Positions 23,634 through 35,316 of a stretch of DNA of 64,000 nt are shown piece after piece. The translations under genes and the position numbers were made by a program. Source of the DNA: Pristionchus mayeri (Eukaryota; Nematoda; Chromadorea; Rhabditida; Neodiplogasteridae); NCBI GenBank assembly GCA_036245805.1, contig BTRK01000006.1, positions 17,640,365 to 17,704,364 on the forward strand, written 5' to 3'. The number at the start of each line of letters is the position of its first letter. The stretch's first letter is position 1. The notes below the pieces were generated by a model that made no database searches, was not told where the DNA came from, and was given only the letters and a program-made list of their open reading frames with translations.

Positions 23634-24704
23634 TATCCGTCAGATCGATGACGATGACGTCTTGTTTTTGTATCGAACCCACAGATAAATTGCTTTGACT
23701 TTGTACTGCATTTTTCATATTGTATTACATCATGACTAGATTGCGTTAGTATTATACAACCAATTGTACTTCGCTCGCGAATAAATTATCGTCTTCCTAA
23801 TGACTTCTGCCGAGATGGAAGGCAAGAATACGTATTATAATTTATGTCGAAGCTATAAATCACAGGCTCGAGGAGATGGTATTTACTTCGGGATTTCACA
23901 ATTTCACACGTTCGCGTATGCGAGAACAGTATATGTTCTCTGGATAAAAGCGTATATTTTCGGAATTCATACTCGCACTTATGTTTTCCAGTTATTATAT
24001 ATTCTGAATGTTTTCGTCAAATGCGTATTACTTCCGCTGTCTCGCGAAATTGAGCAAAACACCTGCAGTGCCTGTAAGTTGATTGTTATAATTGTTTTGT
24101 ACTTTGCTCCTTAAATTAGCATGTTTATTAAAGAGAATACTATCCAATTATGCATAAAAAGTTGAAGTACAGTACTGGGAACGTTTCCTAATTGTTAACA
24201 TGTTGAAATCGCAATGGTGCGAAATGTTCGAAATTGAGTGATTCATCATACTTCGTTATTCCGCATTTAGGGAAACATCATTGTCCCGCGATTTTGCGAG
24301 TGAAAATTTGTTCCTAGGGGTAACTTTTCACGAGGAATCCAATGAACATATTTAAAATTACACCCCGGGAAAAGTGTTTTCACAATAACTATTTAAATAT
24401 TTTAAACTGCCTCAACTTTTTTCACAGATGAGCTAGCCTTTCACTTCCAACAGTAAAAATGCTTATCTCGTCGAGTCATTTCAGAATTACTATCTATGTA
24501 TGGGCAGTTACCCTCGAGATGCCTCTCGATGTAGACTTGCGCATGCCCTCTCGCTCTTCACGATTGTGAATAACAATTTGCTGAAAAATAAATTAGATTG
24601 TGCATGGTCGTAAACTCGACCATGCTGCACAGTTCACATTTGGCGACGAATTTTATTGTAGCAAATTGCATGCTTCTCATTGCCTTCTTTCAGTATCGTT
24701 GAGA
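23634..24704. other. Intergenic; no gene seen
   Basis: AT-rich sequence upstream of the Srsx-like gene. A short hairpin GCATGGTCG..CGACCATGC lies at about 24602-24625. Nothing else is recognisable. Confidence 0.4.
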
Positions 24705-27609
24705 ATGGAGTTCTCGAGTCCGCTTGAGGAAGTCGACATATTCCACTGGAATCTTAGTCGTTCATTCCAAGGCATCTCCAGTCTCTGCGCTCTTATTGGA
24801 ATTGTCTTCAATTCCTGTATTTTCATAACAACCGTCAGAAGCAGGTTCAACAAACCAGTTTACAATATTACTCTATCACAATCGTAATTTTCAGAAAACT
24901 ACGTGCAACCTACAACATTCTCATCGCAATATGCGCGCTATCTGACGTTGTGCATCAAGTTCGTTCAGATATCAATCCAATGTTTACGTGTTGAGAATTT
25001 CAGATCGGAACTCTCGTACAACTTCCATTTGTCTTTGGAGTTTATCTTGAAATCGACAGCAGGATCTGTGACGTGATCATGGTGAATTTATGAATCTATA
25101 TACTTAAGTAATGATTTCCGATGTTAACGATGATTAATGTCGATGTTGTTATCATTTGGCTATTTATTAGGTTGGTGCAAAAGTTTCTTTACAAAAATAT
25201 TTCCTGAGAGTATATTTTAGTTCGCTCGTGAGCAATCCTGATATGGGCTTTCCTATTATATTAGTGGATGTCCACTTTCCATATTGCCCCTCATGGTAAG
25301 GATGCACTGTTCCTTTCAATAGCCGCAATTTCGAAAGTGCTGATCTCGAAATCGACGAAATAGGGCTTTTCCTCGTCATAAGATTTCCAAGAGATTCTGA
25401 AACTAGCATTTCAAAGGTTCGGTGGAAGCGCCAATCCCTATTCATTAGTTTTTCAAAAGATCGAACTTGGGAAGTCTTTCACTTAAAATGTATGATAGTT
25501 TTTGTTGAATACCCAAAAAACGGGAATTTTTCAAATTTTCGGAGAGCAATATTTTCCCGACGATCGAAGCTATATATTGGGTTGTCCCATAATTCGTGTC
25601 GCCATTTTTTAAAATAATATTTCGCTGGAACAAGGAAAGTATTTGAGTAGTTGTATGATGCATTAGATATAGTAGCCAGCACTCTACTTTTTAGGTGCAT
25701 CAGCGAGTAAAGACATTGCCGTGGAGGGGGAATTAGACGATTGCGAAATTTTTGCTAATTTTTCGATGATCTTAAAATTGAAAAAATCCACTCTAATTCA
25801 CAGATAAGAATAAGTGTGCAGTGAATAGTTACTCTCTAGGGGCAAATACAATTATTTGCACAATACCTGTCTCCCAAAATGCTTTGCGGGGTCACTACAA
25901 AACCCACAATTTTCAACGTGGTTTTAAAAATTCAGCGGATTTTCTTTCCGGAACAGTATGGAATCGTTTACAAATGATTATAGTTGAATTATCATAGCCA
26001 AATAAGCTAAGTTGGAGCATTGGAAAAACTAAAATCATAAAATCGACCCTTTTGAAACTCCCCTCCGTTGTCATATTGTGAAATATTTCAGCAATAGTTT
26101 CAGAAAACTATGATTTAGAAGCATTAATGTGAAGTGTCATGCATTACCCTTCCACCCTTAGTGCTCGGGATTTTAAACGTAACTCGTAAAATAACTATAA
26201 ATTTTTGAAAAAAAGGTTGGAAATTCCATATTTTCACTTATTGAATCATCATTAGGCAATATAAGCTGGAGATTAGTGTGCGATAAATTACGTAACATGA
26301 GTCTTCTATTAAACACATCATGATGTAATGAAGGCGTTTGATTTTTTACGAGAAATTAAATGTGGAAGAAAAACGACACGAATTATGGGACAACCCAATA
26401 GAATCGATATAACCATATGGTTGTGGTACCCCAATCCTGTCTTAAATAATACCAGAACAGTTTTTGACAGTAGCGAAGCGTTTACGAGAAAGATTGAAAA
26501 ATACCTTGTAAAGAAACTTTTACACCAACCTAATATTTTGCAGTTCATACCAGAAATGGGCATTGGCGTTGGGTGTGCGTGCATTTTGAGCGTCGGAATA
26601 GATAGAATGCTATCAGTTGTCTATTCTCTCCGCTATCGAGCTCTCAATAACAAGTGCTATCATGCGGTTGGTTTATTCGCTTGAATTTCGCTTGAGTTGG
26701 GGAAATTGCAGTTCCTTGGAACTCTGATGATATCTTATTGCACGTACATCACCATTCTAATGATCATATTCTTCCAAAAACAGTGAGCAAGCATTTCTGA
26801 CTTCAGAATACTGACTTTAGAAGCAAAAAAATACGTGGTCTGACAAACACACGTTTTGATTTTAGCCCGGTCTACTGCGAAATAATGACCCCATATGGCA
26901 TGGGTGGTTCGTTTTTTGCAACCGCTAACTTCTCAGTAAATATTGTCAGTTCGATAATCTATTTCATCACATGGATTGGTCTCCAAAAACATGCGGGTTT
27001 GCTCGTTTTTTTGTTAATCTCATTGGTTTGTATTGGCATAGTTCATAGTTCACATTTGTTTCTTCTATTTTCTTCTGAATTTTACACAGAGTTACCATTC
27101 CGGCTTTTCATTGTATGAATGTATTCTCATGTAGGCATTGCAGAGAACTATTCAAGTACCATATGCATGCCCAATATGTTTATTTGTAAACTATTCAATA
27201 TGTATTTCCTTCAGATGCGATTGCGATGAAGCGAATTATCAAATCACTGTTCATAATCGTCACAGTGGACGTCAGTGGCTGGCTGCTCACACCAGGACTA
27301 ATTGCGCTCTCCAAGCAGCTCAATATTGAACGTAATTGTAACTAATTTTTTTATTAAATACGATTGAATTTGTCAGCACAACAACAATACGTGATGGTGT
27401 ATTTCGGAGTAATTTTCATAAATCTCGCATTGTCGATAAAACTACCCATATACTATTTTACGAGGTACAATTAAACATTTAAATATCATTAGATGTGCAT
27501 TTTCAGCTCGGAATACCGTGCAGCAATGGGCTCAGTGTTTCTTGGAAACTCCAAATATACAACAAGAACCATATCTAAATCAACAACGATTGAGCGATCG
27601 AAGGCGTAA
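24705..27609 (+). CDS. Seven-transmembrane chemoreceptor, Srsx-like
   Basis: Nine exons join in phase: 24705-24844, 24895-24958, 25004-25081, 26544-26666, 26712-26782, 26866 to about 26998, 27215-27331, 27377-27464 and 27507-27609 (stop TAA). Segments: TM1 ISSLCALIGIVFNSCIFI, TM2 YNILIAICALSDVV, TM3 MGIGVGCACILSVGIDRM with a DRM-L-S-V-V-Y motif in the DRY position, TM4 FLGTLMISYCTYITIL, TM5 ATANFSVNIVSSIIYF, TM6 SLFIIVTVDVSGWLLTP and TM7 MVYFGVIFINLALSIKLP followed by YYFTSSEYRAAM, the usual Srsx/rhodopsin-like end. Nematode Srsx receptors are G-protein-coupled sensory-neuron receptors. All introns are 45-220 bp except intron 3 (25082-26543), which holds two nested transposons. No stop or frameshift is seen, so the gene looks functional. 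Confidence 0.8.
25167..26533. mobile_element. Mariner-like element (outer), in Srsx intron
   Basis: TTAGGTTGGTGCAAAAGTTTC at 25167 is mirrored at 26513-26533, with TA at 25165-25166 and 26534-26535. The minus strand of both outer parts shows mariner-like remnants (for example KEIxxR-poor, Lys/Phe-rich reading pieces) but no intact transposase. Without the nested insertion the element would be about 545 bp, a deletion derivative. Confidence 0.85.
25577..26398. mobile_element. Mariner-like element nested in the previous one
   Basis: TTGGGTTGTCCCATAATTCG at 25577 is mirrored at 26379-26398, with TA on both sides (25575-25576, 26399-26400). It is 822 bp with no intact transposase. Its terminal type differs from the outer element, so two independent insertions are recorded. 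Confidence 0.85.
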
Positions 27610-27891
27610 ACAGATGAAATGCACAAACCCATTCGTTTAAAATTGAACAATTTCTTTTACACCAATTTGTGATAGATTTTTCCGCACATGTTGTAATATA
27701 TTTCAAAATAAGTAAAATAATATAAAATTACAGCGTTCGTGTTTTCTTTTGCGAGAACGTGTTACAGGCCTGTCGACCCTTTTCGATACATTTATGAGTT
27801 ATATTATTTTAATGCTACCAAGCAATAGCTTAAAAACTGTATAAATAAAGTTCAAACTTTTTGTAATATTCACAATTACTGAATTCAGACA

Positions 27892-27926
27892 GAGATTTGC
27901 ACATTTCGTTGAAATGTGCAAATCTC
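27892..27926. other. Perfect 16 bp stem hairpin
   Basis: GAGATTTGCACATTTC, a GTT loop, then its exact complement. It lies about 280 bp after the Srsx stop, in AT-rich sequence. The stem is shorter than a typical microRNA precursor; it may be a small MITE relic or 3' processing structure. Confidence 0.6.
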
Positions 27927-28411
27927 AAATACATTTCGTCTTGGGGGAATCGAATGCTCACCAAAATTTAAATATGGAATGTACAGGAAAGGATCTTCAA
28001 AATTTATTGTAAATTAGATCAATACTTTGTTCGATGCAAAAATCACTGTGATCGGAAATGATTATGACCATTTTCAGCAGACATGAATTTGAAATTGGTC
28101 CCAGTTTCTAGCAGGAATTCAAAAGGAGATTCGGTTCTAATATTTATTTTACACCCAGTTGATATCGCTTTACGTACATACCTTTGGTTTTGACATATCA
28201 TTACTCTCGGTAGCGTTCTTGTTCGCTAAACAACAAGTTGCAATTTCCAATGAAGTCACTTTGACTTCACATTGTGACCGTAATACTGATTATTTGGACC
28301 TATACTAAAGTACGTTAGGAAGAGGACGTCACCACTCATCGAATATGGGAATCCATATGGAAATCGATTATATACAAATGGTGCGGTATACCTTAATCTA
28401 AAACCTTAAAA

Positions 28412-28440
28412 TACGACAAAACTTATGCATCAACCTGATA
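28412..28440. mobile_element. Lone mariner-type terminal repeat
   Basis: ACGACAAAACTTATGCATC followed by AACCTGATA matches the end type of the element at 27-1284. No partner end was found nearby. The CR1 LINE begins directly after it. Confidence 0.55.
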
Positions 28441-28441
28441 C

Positions 28442-31070
28442 AACGCCCGATCATTAGTCAATAAGCTACCATCTTTTCACTCTATTCTAAAGGTTGAACA
28501 ACCAGACATTGTGTTTATCACCGAATCATGGCTGACCTCTCGTATTCCTACCTCATTGATAATCGCTGATCTACCATATCATGCTATTAGAGGTGATCGC
28601 TCCAATGGCCGTGGAGGCGGTACACTTATTGTACTTCGTGACCATTTTCACTACTCTATCCTCGGTTCCATCCATAGTAGTCTTGAATCCCTCTCCATTG
28701 ATTTGCTCACTTCCTCGTCCTCTTTCATTCGTCTTTGTGTTGTGTACCGACCTCCTAGCTACAGTACGACCCAGACGGAAAACCTCGTTGATGGTCTTTC
28801 AGACCTTCTTACCACCAGCCCCCACCCAATCATATTCATAGGAGATTTCAATAGCGACATCATTTCCAGTACCATTCCAGCCACAGAACAATCACTTCAC
28901 TCCTTCGTTTCTACTTCCGACCTCAGCCATCTAATCCGTAGTCCCACTAGGATAGATCGATGCATTGATTGGCTACTTGCTAGTGATTCATCCATAGTAC
29001 ACAACCCCTCTGTAATTCCCTTCTTTCCTACATCCGATCATTTTGGTATATCCTTCTCAATTGATTAAAGATGCCTCCCTCCCGCTCAATCGTTAGTTAG
29101 AGATTTCGCTCGCGCCAACTATGACCACCTCTCGTCCTTCCTTCTCACCTTCGACTGGTTTACAACATTTTCACAAGCTCCTGACCCTGAGAACATGTAT
29201 TCTAACTTTGTCTCTGTAATCCACCACGCGATTGATCTTTTCGTACCGTATCACTGCCCTAAGCCTGCTACCCATTCTTATCCCCCTCATATCCGAAAGC
29301 TAATTAAACACCGAAATTCTCTGTTCACAAGTATAATTTACTCTCAATTCGCCCTCAATACGAGAAGTGCAGTAGAGATCTATTATTCCAAATTAAAAAA
29401 TGGAACCAATTTTGCGAACATAAAAAACTAAAAAACACTAAAGATCTCCACCGTCACATCCGTACCCTTACCCAACCGAAGCCATCCATCCCCAAACAAC
29501 TTATTGATTCCTCTGGAAATATCGCAACTAGTACCTTAGATATAGCAAATACTCTCGCATCCCGTTTTGCTTCTCACTTCACACTTAATGACGGATTAGT
29601 ACCCTCCATTCCATCTCACCCCTCTCATTCATATCTAAGAAATGTATCTTTCTTCCCCCATGACGTGCATAAGGCTTTAAAGCAGCTCTCCCCATCATGT
29701 TCTACGGGTCATGATAACATTCTTCAGATTGTATTTCGTAAATGTGCACGTGCCCTCTCCCTCCCCCTATGTGATATCTTCAATATTAGTATGGAACCTG
29801 GCACTGTCCCATCATTATGGAAATTCTCACTCATTACCCCAATTCCCAAACCAAATAAGAATCCCCAGTCACCCGATTCTTATCGCCCTATTGCCATACT
29901 ATCTCCTGCCTCTAAAACAATGGAACGCCTTGTCAAACATAAGCTTGCCCCTTACCTTTACCGTTCCAATATCATCCCTAATTACCAACATGGTTTTCGA
30001 TCCGGTGCCTCTGTTCTTACTAACCTTGTGGACTGTGAAAATGACTGGACTCTCGCTCATTCTCGTAAAGAACAAACTGATGTTATTTACCTCGACTTCT
30101 CTCGTGCATTTGACACCGTCCCTTTCCCTAAACTTCTCTCTAAATGCTTGCATTATGGTATTAATGTTAACCTTCTAAATTGGATCTCTGATTTTGTAAC
30201 GGATAGGCACTTCTCCGTAAGGTTAGGTACTACCGTATCTAAGTCCTTCCCTGTTCTCTCCGGCGTACCACAAGGATCTGTACTAGGGCCTATTCTATTC
30301 TCTCTTTATATATCTGATATTACATATGTCATTGCTCCCTTCCCCGATGTGTTTGTGAAAGCATATGCAGATGGCATTAAGATTTATGTTTCCTATTCCA
30401 GTAAAAATAAAGCCTCTCGCACTGCCCAATTACAGTATGCCCTAGATGCTATCTATTCATGGACTGTATCCAATCAATTATCTCTCTCCGAATCTAAATG
30501 CACACATCTCCACATAGGTTCTTCTCTTGCTCCTCATTATCTCATTAATAATGTTATCCTCGAGCAAGTCCCTCAACAACGCTATCTCGGCGTCCAAGTA
30601 CTGCCCACCCTAAATAACTCTGCCAGTATTGATGATCGTGTAAAAAAGCCACCAATGTCATGCATATTATGCTTCGTGCTGTATCCGTTAATGATCCCAC
30701 TATCCTTATCAAATGCTTTAAAACATATGTTCTCCCTCACATTGAATTCGCTTGCCCCTTCTGGAACCCTCATATCAAGAAACAGAGTCAGAAGCTTGAG
30801 AAAATACAAGAGAAATTCACTCGTATTCTATACTATAGATGCTTTCCATCTCCATCATATCCTCTTGGTATGATGGAGATGGAAAGCATTCCCTCCTACT
30901 CTCAACGTCTGTCCTTCCTCGGTCTTCAAGCGCTTTTTGAGAGGAGAGTCACTTATGATCTAGTCCTGGCCCGTAGGATCATGTATGGAGACACCATACT
31001 CGATAGAAGTAAATTTTTCCTGTTTGCTCCCCTAAGAGAAAGGACCAACAACTTTGGAATTTGGAATTGA
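28442..31070 (+). pseudogene. CR1-type endonuclease/reverse transcriptase, inactive
   Basis: Endonuclease blocks: IVFITESWLTSRIPTS, GRGGGTLIV, VVYRPPSYS, FIGDFNSD and SDHFGISFS. RT blocks: STGHDNILQIV, PIPKPNKNPQSPDSYRPIA, FRSGASVLTNLVD, IYLDFSRAFDTV and LSGVPQGSVLGPILFSLYI. Where the catalytic YADD is expected the sequence reads AYADGIKIY, with Gly for the second Asp. The frame breaks at about 29068 (endonuclease end), about 29430 and about 30640. The C-terminal FKTYVLPHIEFACPFWNPH region is typical of CR1/Jockey-type elements. The Asp loss and frame breaks make it inactive. Confidence 0.85.
30839..30889. repeat. 21 bp perfect inverted repeat inside the LINE
   Basis: ATGCTTTCCATCTCCATCAT at 30839 is mirrored by ATGATGGAGATGGAAAGCAT ending at 30889, with a 9-base loop. 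It falls in the C-terminal coding part of the LINE (ending MMEMESIPSYSQRL). Confidence 0.85.
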
Positions 31071-31659
31071 GAAAACCAAATCCACACCTCGATATCATTG
31101 TTTTTCTCGTGAGTTGCTAGGATTTTAAACGCTCTCCCCACCCATGTATTGTCATCCCCCAGCATCCCTGTCTTCAAGAAGAGATTGATAACTCTAGAAT
31201 TTGATTTTCGGAAATATATTTTCCAATAGTATTCCCTCCTTCCACTACCTTACCACATTCCTTCATTCTCACCCCCTCCCCCCTTTAGAGATCCCCTGAC
31301 GCTGGATCTCGGAGCAGAGTCTACCTGGTCTACCTCGAGTGCCTCCTCCTCGATAAAACTCCCCATCAGACCAGACGAAGACAGATGAGACCAGCCGATT
31401 GGATCTTCGCATTTTACGATTGCACCTCCTTCCCCCTCATTCCCCCCTTCCTATCGTATTCGACCTCAGTGTGAGGAGAGTCAACTCTCTTGTATCATAA
31501 CACATAAGTAATTATTCGTCCTTCGTTGCGCCGCCGAGCGTAGATAAAATATATATATTATGAATTTATGAATTATATGCGAATCGATCGGGAAGGACCT
31601 CGTGAGTCTGAAAGCCAAAAATTCGAATTAGTTCTTTCTCTGCCCGAGCCGCAAAATGG

Positions 31660-31702
31660 CGGGGGACACGGGGGGACACCCGGGGACTCCCGGGGAGTCC
31701 CG
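31660..31702 (+). repeat. G-rich tract, possible quadruplex
   Basis: Runs of three to six G are separated by ACAC or ACTC: GGGGGACACGGGGGGACACC, then GGGGACTCCCGGGGAG. It stands out in AT-rich DNA between the CR1 LINE and the truncated gene on the other strand. Confidence 0.6.
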
Positions 31703-31824
31703 TTTTCATGTAGGGATCTGACCGGACTGTAGAGATCATGATACATGCAATATTAGAGATCATGATATATGTAAATGCCATTAAAATAATGAGATTTTGC
31801 TCAGAAACTATATTTTCGCAGTAC

Positions 31825-32503
31825 CTTCTCAAAGAACATGTTCGCCTCTTCGTTGTATCGCAGGGATCTGCAAGAGAATAAGTAGGCAGTCAAAATAAAT
31901 TTTTCTATATGCTAATATTTATGATCACGTAAACTTTTCTGATATGATCGTAGCAGAAATATGTAACATCGACCTTTCGAATCTCTCTCTGCGAAAATGC
32001 TCGTGCGTGTCCTCAGCTGGCGCAAAGTCGTTTATATCCTGTAAAGATCATCATTCAAAAAATTGCTAAACATTTTTTATCTTTCTGATTTCGTTAAAAA
32101 AAAGATCAATTTAGTAACGTAATTTTGAATAAATTTGTTTGTGCTAAGAAATAACATCATAAGTTAGTATTGATAGAGATATTTCTTGCCTTGCCGTCCT
32201 CTAGGTGCTTCGCAAAGATGGTCCTCGTCTCAATCACTTGTAAGTGAGTAAAGAATCCAGGAAGGAAATGCGCAAACTTGTCGTACAGAACATCGAACAC
32301 TGAAAAGCATTGACGCTTTGTTGTTTTTTTTACAAAATATAGTGTAACCAAAATACTCACACTCTGCATAATTGGCTTGCTTGCTCTTCTCGAAAGCAGC
32401 TCCGAAGAATTTTCGAGCAGCAATTGAGTGGTCGACAGAGACATTCGAGGAGGGGGAAGCGTAGACAAGTTGAAGTAGCCAGAATTGCGAAGAGATTTCG
32501 CAT
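31825..32503 (-). pseudogene. Helical-family gene missing its last exons
   Basis: Exons: 32503-32361 (signal region, then SVDHSIAARKFFGAAFEKSK), 32299-32190 (VFDVLYDKFAHFLPGFFTH), 32038-31974 (DINDFAPAEDTHEHFRRER) and 31867-31825 (SLRYNEEANMFFEK). It is a paralogue of the gene at 37741-40137. Two or three anomalies. The ATG at 32503, at the conserved CAGCTATG position, reads a signal-like MRNLFAILATSTCL but is out of frame with the mature part, so a frameshift or a different start is needed. The donor after LEDGK is GCAAGA instead of GTGAGG (a GC-AG intron or a lesion). The exons for VKHTQ..GEFSH and the RAWFDAL..SAQSSLSSQF exon are absent on the side of the CR1 LINE. Probably not functional. 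Confidence 0.65.
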
Positions 32504-33657
32504 AGCTGAAACGAATGTATATGAAATGTACTAATGGACGAAAGAAGGACTAGTAGATACTAAATAAACGGATTGTATTTTATATCGTTCGCAAGCGAGT
32601 CGCTGTTTATATAAAGCAGGAACGGCGCTTTCTCTCTATGTTACAAACTTTACAAAATTTCGCCTATGAAGAAGCCTTAGTATTTAATGTAAATATTATA
32701 TTAGAGAAGCGAGAAACTATTAAAAATAACAATTATAAAAAATAATACCAAATAATTTTCATTAATTTCACTTGAGACAACGATCTATCGGATGAGGAAA
32801 GAAGACAAGTGCGATTCCTCGAAACCACGCCTCCTCATTAGCCGTACTCATCTCTCCCGAACCACTTCTTGCTTTCGAAGGAAACTTCAGCTATACGATT
32901 TCTCTCCTTCGCCCTTTCCTTTTTCGTGCATTCGTTGCACGCATATGAACAAATTTGTTATACCTATCGCAACTATCCCACATGCATTAATAACTTTACC
33001 GAACTAATTGGTGTTTTTTCCAGACGTATAAATCGTCTCGACTGAATCCCTCTGTGGACGGGAGTGAATAAAGGATCCGAATACATGTTTATATCTAACA
33101 ATATATGTAAGGTAGGATCCGGTATTTATCTTCGATTTTTACCTAGCAGTGACTGGCGCCCTTCATTCAGGCAGGAACGCGGACGCGCGAGAGTAAACAG
33201 TTTTTTTCTCTCTCTGCCGAGATGGTATTCCTTACTGTAAATTATTAGTGATGAACATGATTTAAAATCAACTAAAACGGTTTAATACTTGTATATCACA
33301 AGAACTAAATGTACTTGTTTAGGCATCTATAATAGCGAAGAATATCGTCGAAGAGAAGATGATCTGGTCATTGAAGCTAGTTGGAATCACTCATGACTTT
33401 TGTATTGTAATATATTTATTGTAGAAATCGTAATAAAATCGTGACTTATCACTCAGTGTTACATTCAATACTCGAAAATAACAACCGAAAAGAGATACAA
33501 CTAGTTGTTCCGGGCTACGAATCACGGAATATTATAGAATTTCATGTTTTTATTGATGAACAGTGAAAATTTGAACATTTGGCATGTGTTGCGTATTCAT
33601 CCATGCAATGCACAGTATCATTGTATTCTACATTTCCATGAATCCTTATTAATTTCT
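32504..33657. other. Intergenic, no gene seen
   Basis: AT-rich sequence with no recognisable exon. It may contain the promoter of the minus-strand copy at 32503 but no clear box was found. Confidence 0.4.
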
Positions 33658-33858
33658 AGCTCGTCTGGGAGCTGAGATACAGTATAGCCGGGAGCAAAAC
33701 CGGAAAATTCCTAAAAGCCGGCTCTGGGACGTGTGGCCTACATTTTTCGAGAAGTTGGCTCTAGTGTATGCTACCACTATAATATGAAGGCAAACAAAAA
33801 ATAAAAGTTGGAAATTGTTCCCACAAGCCTCCACTGACTGGTGATACCCGTGATATAT
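33658..33858. mobile_element. Truncated arm of the 35.75-37.67 kb foldback element
   Basis: AGCTCGTCTGGGAGCTGA then ATACAGTATAGCCGG, CCGGCTCTGGGAC and finally CCTCCACTGACTGGTGATAC follow, in order, the right arm at 37477-37667 (AGCTCTTCTGTGAGCTGA .. CCTCCACTGACTCGTGATAC). The outer end of the arm lies 39 bp inside the intron after the exon ending at 33897, where the last exon of the neighbouring gene should follow. Confidence 0.75.
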
Positions 33859-33896
33859 TGAAAATATGCTGTAAATACAGGAAGTACTGTTATAAC

Positions 33897-35173
33897 CTCA
33901 TCCAGATGATCAAAGATGACGAAGTGTTTGACTATCTTCTTCTTAGTGGAAGCGCCGAGAGTATCAAAATCTGCTCGAAGAATCGCAAGCTGAGGAAATA
34001 AAATCATCACCCATTCGAAGTTATTTTTGTTTTCGATAATGATCGCGAATAATAAAAAGAAAACCAAAACGCCTGAGTTTCATTTTCTTCAAAGTGGATG
34101 CAAAATACCTTGCCAGATAGTTTCTGAACGTCCGTAGGAAAAGAGGCGAGGGCCTGTAAAATGTCGTCTAAAATGTCGTCTATTTTACAAACAATTTAAA
34201 ATGATTATTGTCCACCTTACGAATGAAGGCTTCGCCTGCATTATCTAGTTTGTTGATCCTAGAACATGTCATCAATATTTAATCGCTATTGATCGTATAT
34301 TACCTTCTCTCGATATCTTCCTGAACACTCGCCATAGTCTTGGAAAGACCAAGGAAGTGAGAAACAGTGAGTCCTGACTTGCGCTCAAAACATGAAGTTT
34401 ACATCAATTCAGCGAATTCAGATCTCCAGATATAATAGTTAATGTCATCCATCAGTACCATTCAATATTTTATGTCATCGTTTGAGTCAATCAAATATTC
34501 CTACATTTTTTTTTCAAACTACAGCTAAGTCGGTTCATATTACTTCCTTCGGGCGGCATTGTGATTGGCGAATACCTCTCCTGCCTTACCTCCCCGGCCT
34601 GCTTCTCGTGTGCAGTGACGAAGGCGGTGCGGATCTCCTTAGCCTGCTCGCTAGTGATCATTCCCGGATAGAACTTCTCCCATTTGGCATGAAGCAGGTC
34701 GAATACTGGAAATTAGAGTTTTTAATTCGGCCTTCGTCTCTTCATTTCACACATTCTCTATACCGGTCGAGCGGTGAGAGAGTGTGCAAAAAGGACAGGT
34801 CGTGGTATCGTTTCACGAACTCTACTGGGAATAAATCAAACTTATTTTCAATTGATCCTAACATTCCTAATTTCCCTTACTCCATTCACTGTGAATTCCA
34901 TCTGACAAGTGTCCGAGTAATATGTAATTGACCCCTCACTCACCCTCTCCGAAGCGTTCCTTCTGGAAGTTATTCGCCAATGCGCCGAAGAGTTGTCGGG
35001 CCGCTTCTTCGTGCTGAAACAAATATCCGAAGTAAGTGAATTTTTGAAACAAGTAAATTTGCGCTTGTCACTATCTAACTCTCTCTTACCTCAATGGCAG
35101 TTTTCGTTGACGACGTAGAAGCGCGTGATATTCCGATAATCATCAGCAGCGACAGGAGGAGGTGGAGCGGCAT
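33897..35173 (-). pseudogene. Helical-family secreted protein, last exon replaced by transposon arm
   Basis: Seven exons in phase: 35173-35090 (signal MPLHLLLSLLMIIGISRAS), 35013-34944 (EEAARQLFGALANNFQ), 34705-34590 (FDLLHAKWEKFYPGMITSEQ), 34377-34304 (LTVSHFLGLSKTMASVQEDI), 34258-34216 (INKLDNAGEAFIRK), 34153-34109 (ALASFPTDVQKLSGK) and 33989-33897 (LAILRADFDTLGASTKKK .. HLDE, donor GTTATA). The terminal Cys-containing exon present in 20940-22077 is missing; after 33858 only a foldback arm is found. Read-through past 33897 would add an unrelated tail before a stop near 33777. Everything before that point looks intact, so the loss may be recent or a distant exon may exist. Confidence 0.7.
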
Positions 35174-35307
35174 GACTGGAAAGAAGGAGAGAATGGAAAG
35201 GAAACTACAAAACATGAAAAATTATTTAGTTTTTCATGTTTCTTGCTCAGTACAAGAAACTATTCAAAGCATGGGATAGGTTAGTATCGAATGCGTGCTC
35301 ACTGGGG

Positions 35308-35316
35308 GTTTATATG
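35308..35316 (-). promoter_or_regulatory. TATA-like CATATAAAC upstream of 35173
   Basis: On the minus strand CATATAAAC lies about 135 bp before the ATG at 35173. The surrounding block (ACAGCGTTCAACACTCATATA) is conserved at 48760-48782 before the paralogous start at 48627, while nearby sequence has diverged, which supports a promoter role. Confidence 0.4.

Larger units (their letters stand above)
28441..31560 (+). mobile_element. CR1-like non-LTR retrotransposon, 5'-truncated
   Basis: The element starts within the endonuclease domain (NARSLVNKLPSFHSILK follows at once after the mariner end) and runs through reverse transcriptase to a 3' region ending near AAATATATATATTATG. The 3' flank meets the truncated helical-family gene at 31825, whose last exons are missing. 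Confidence 0.75.
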
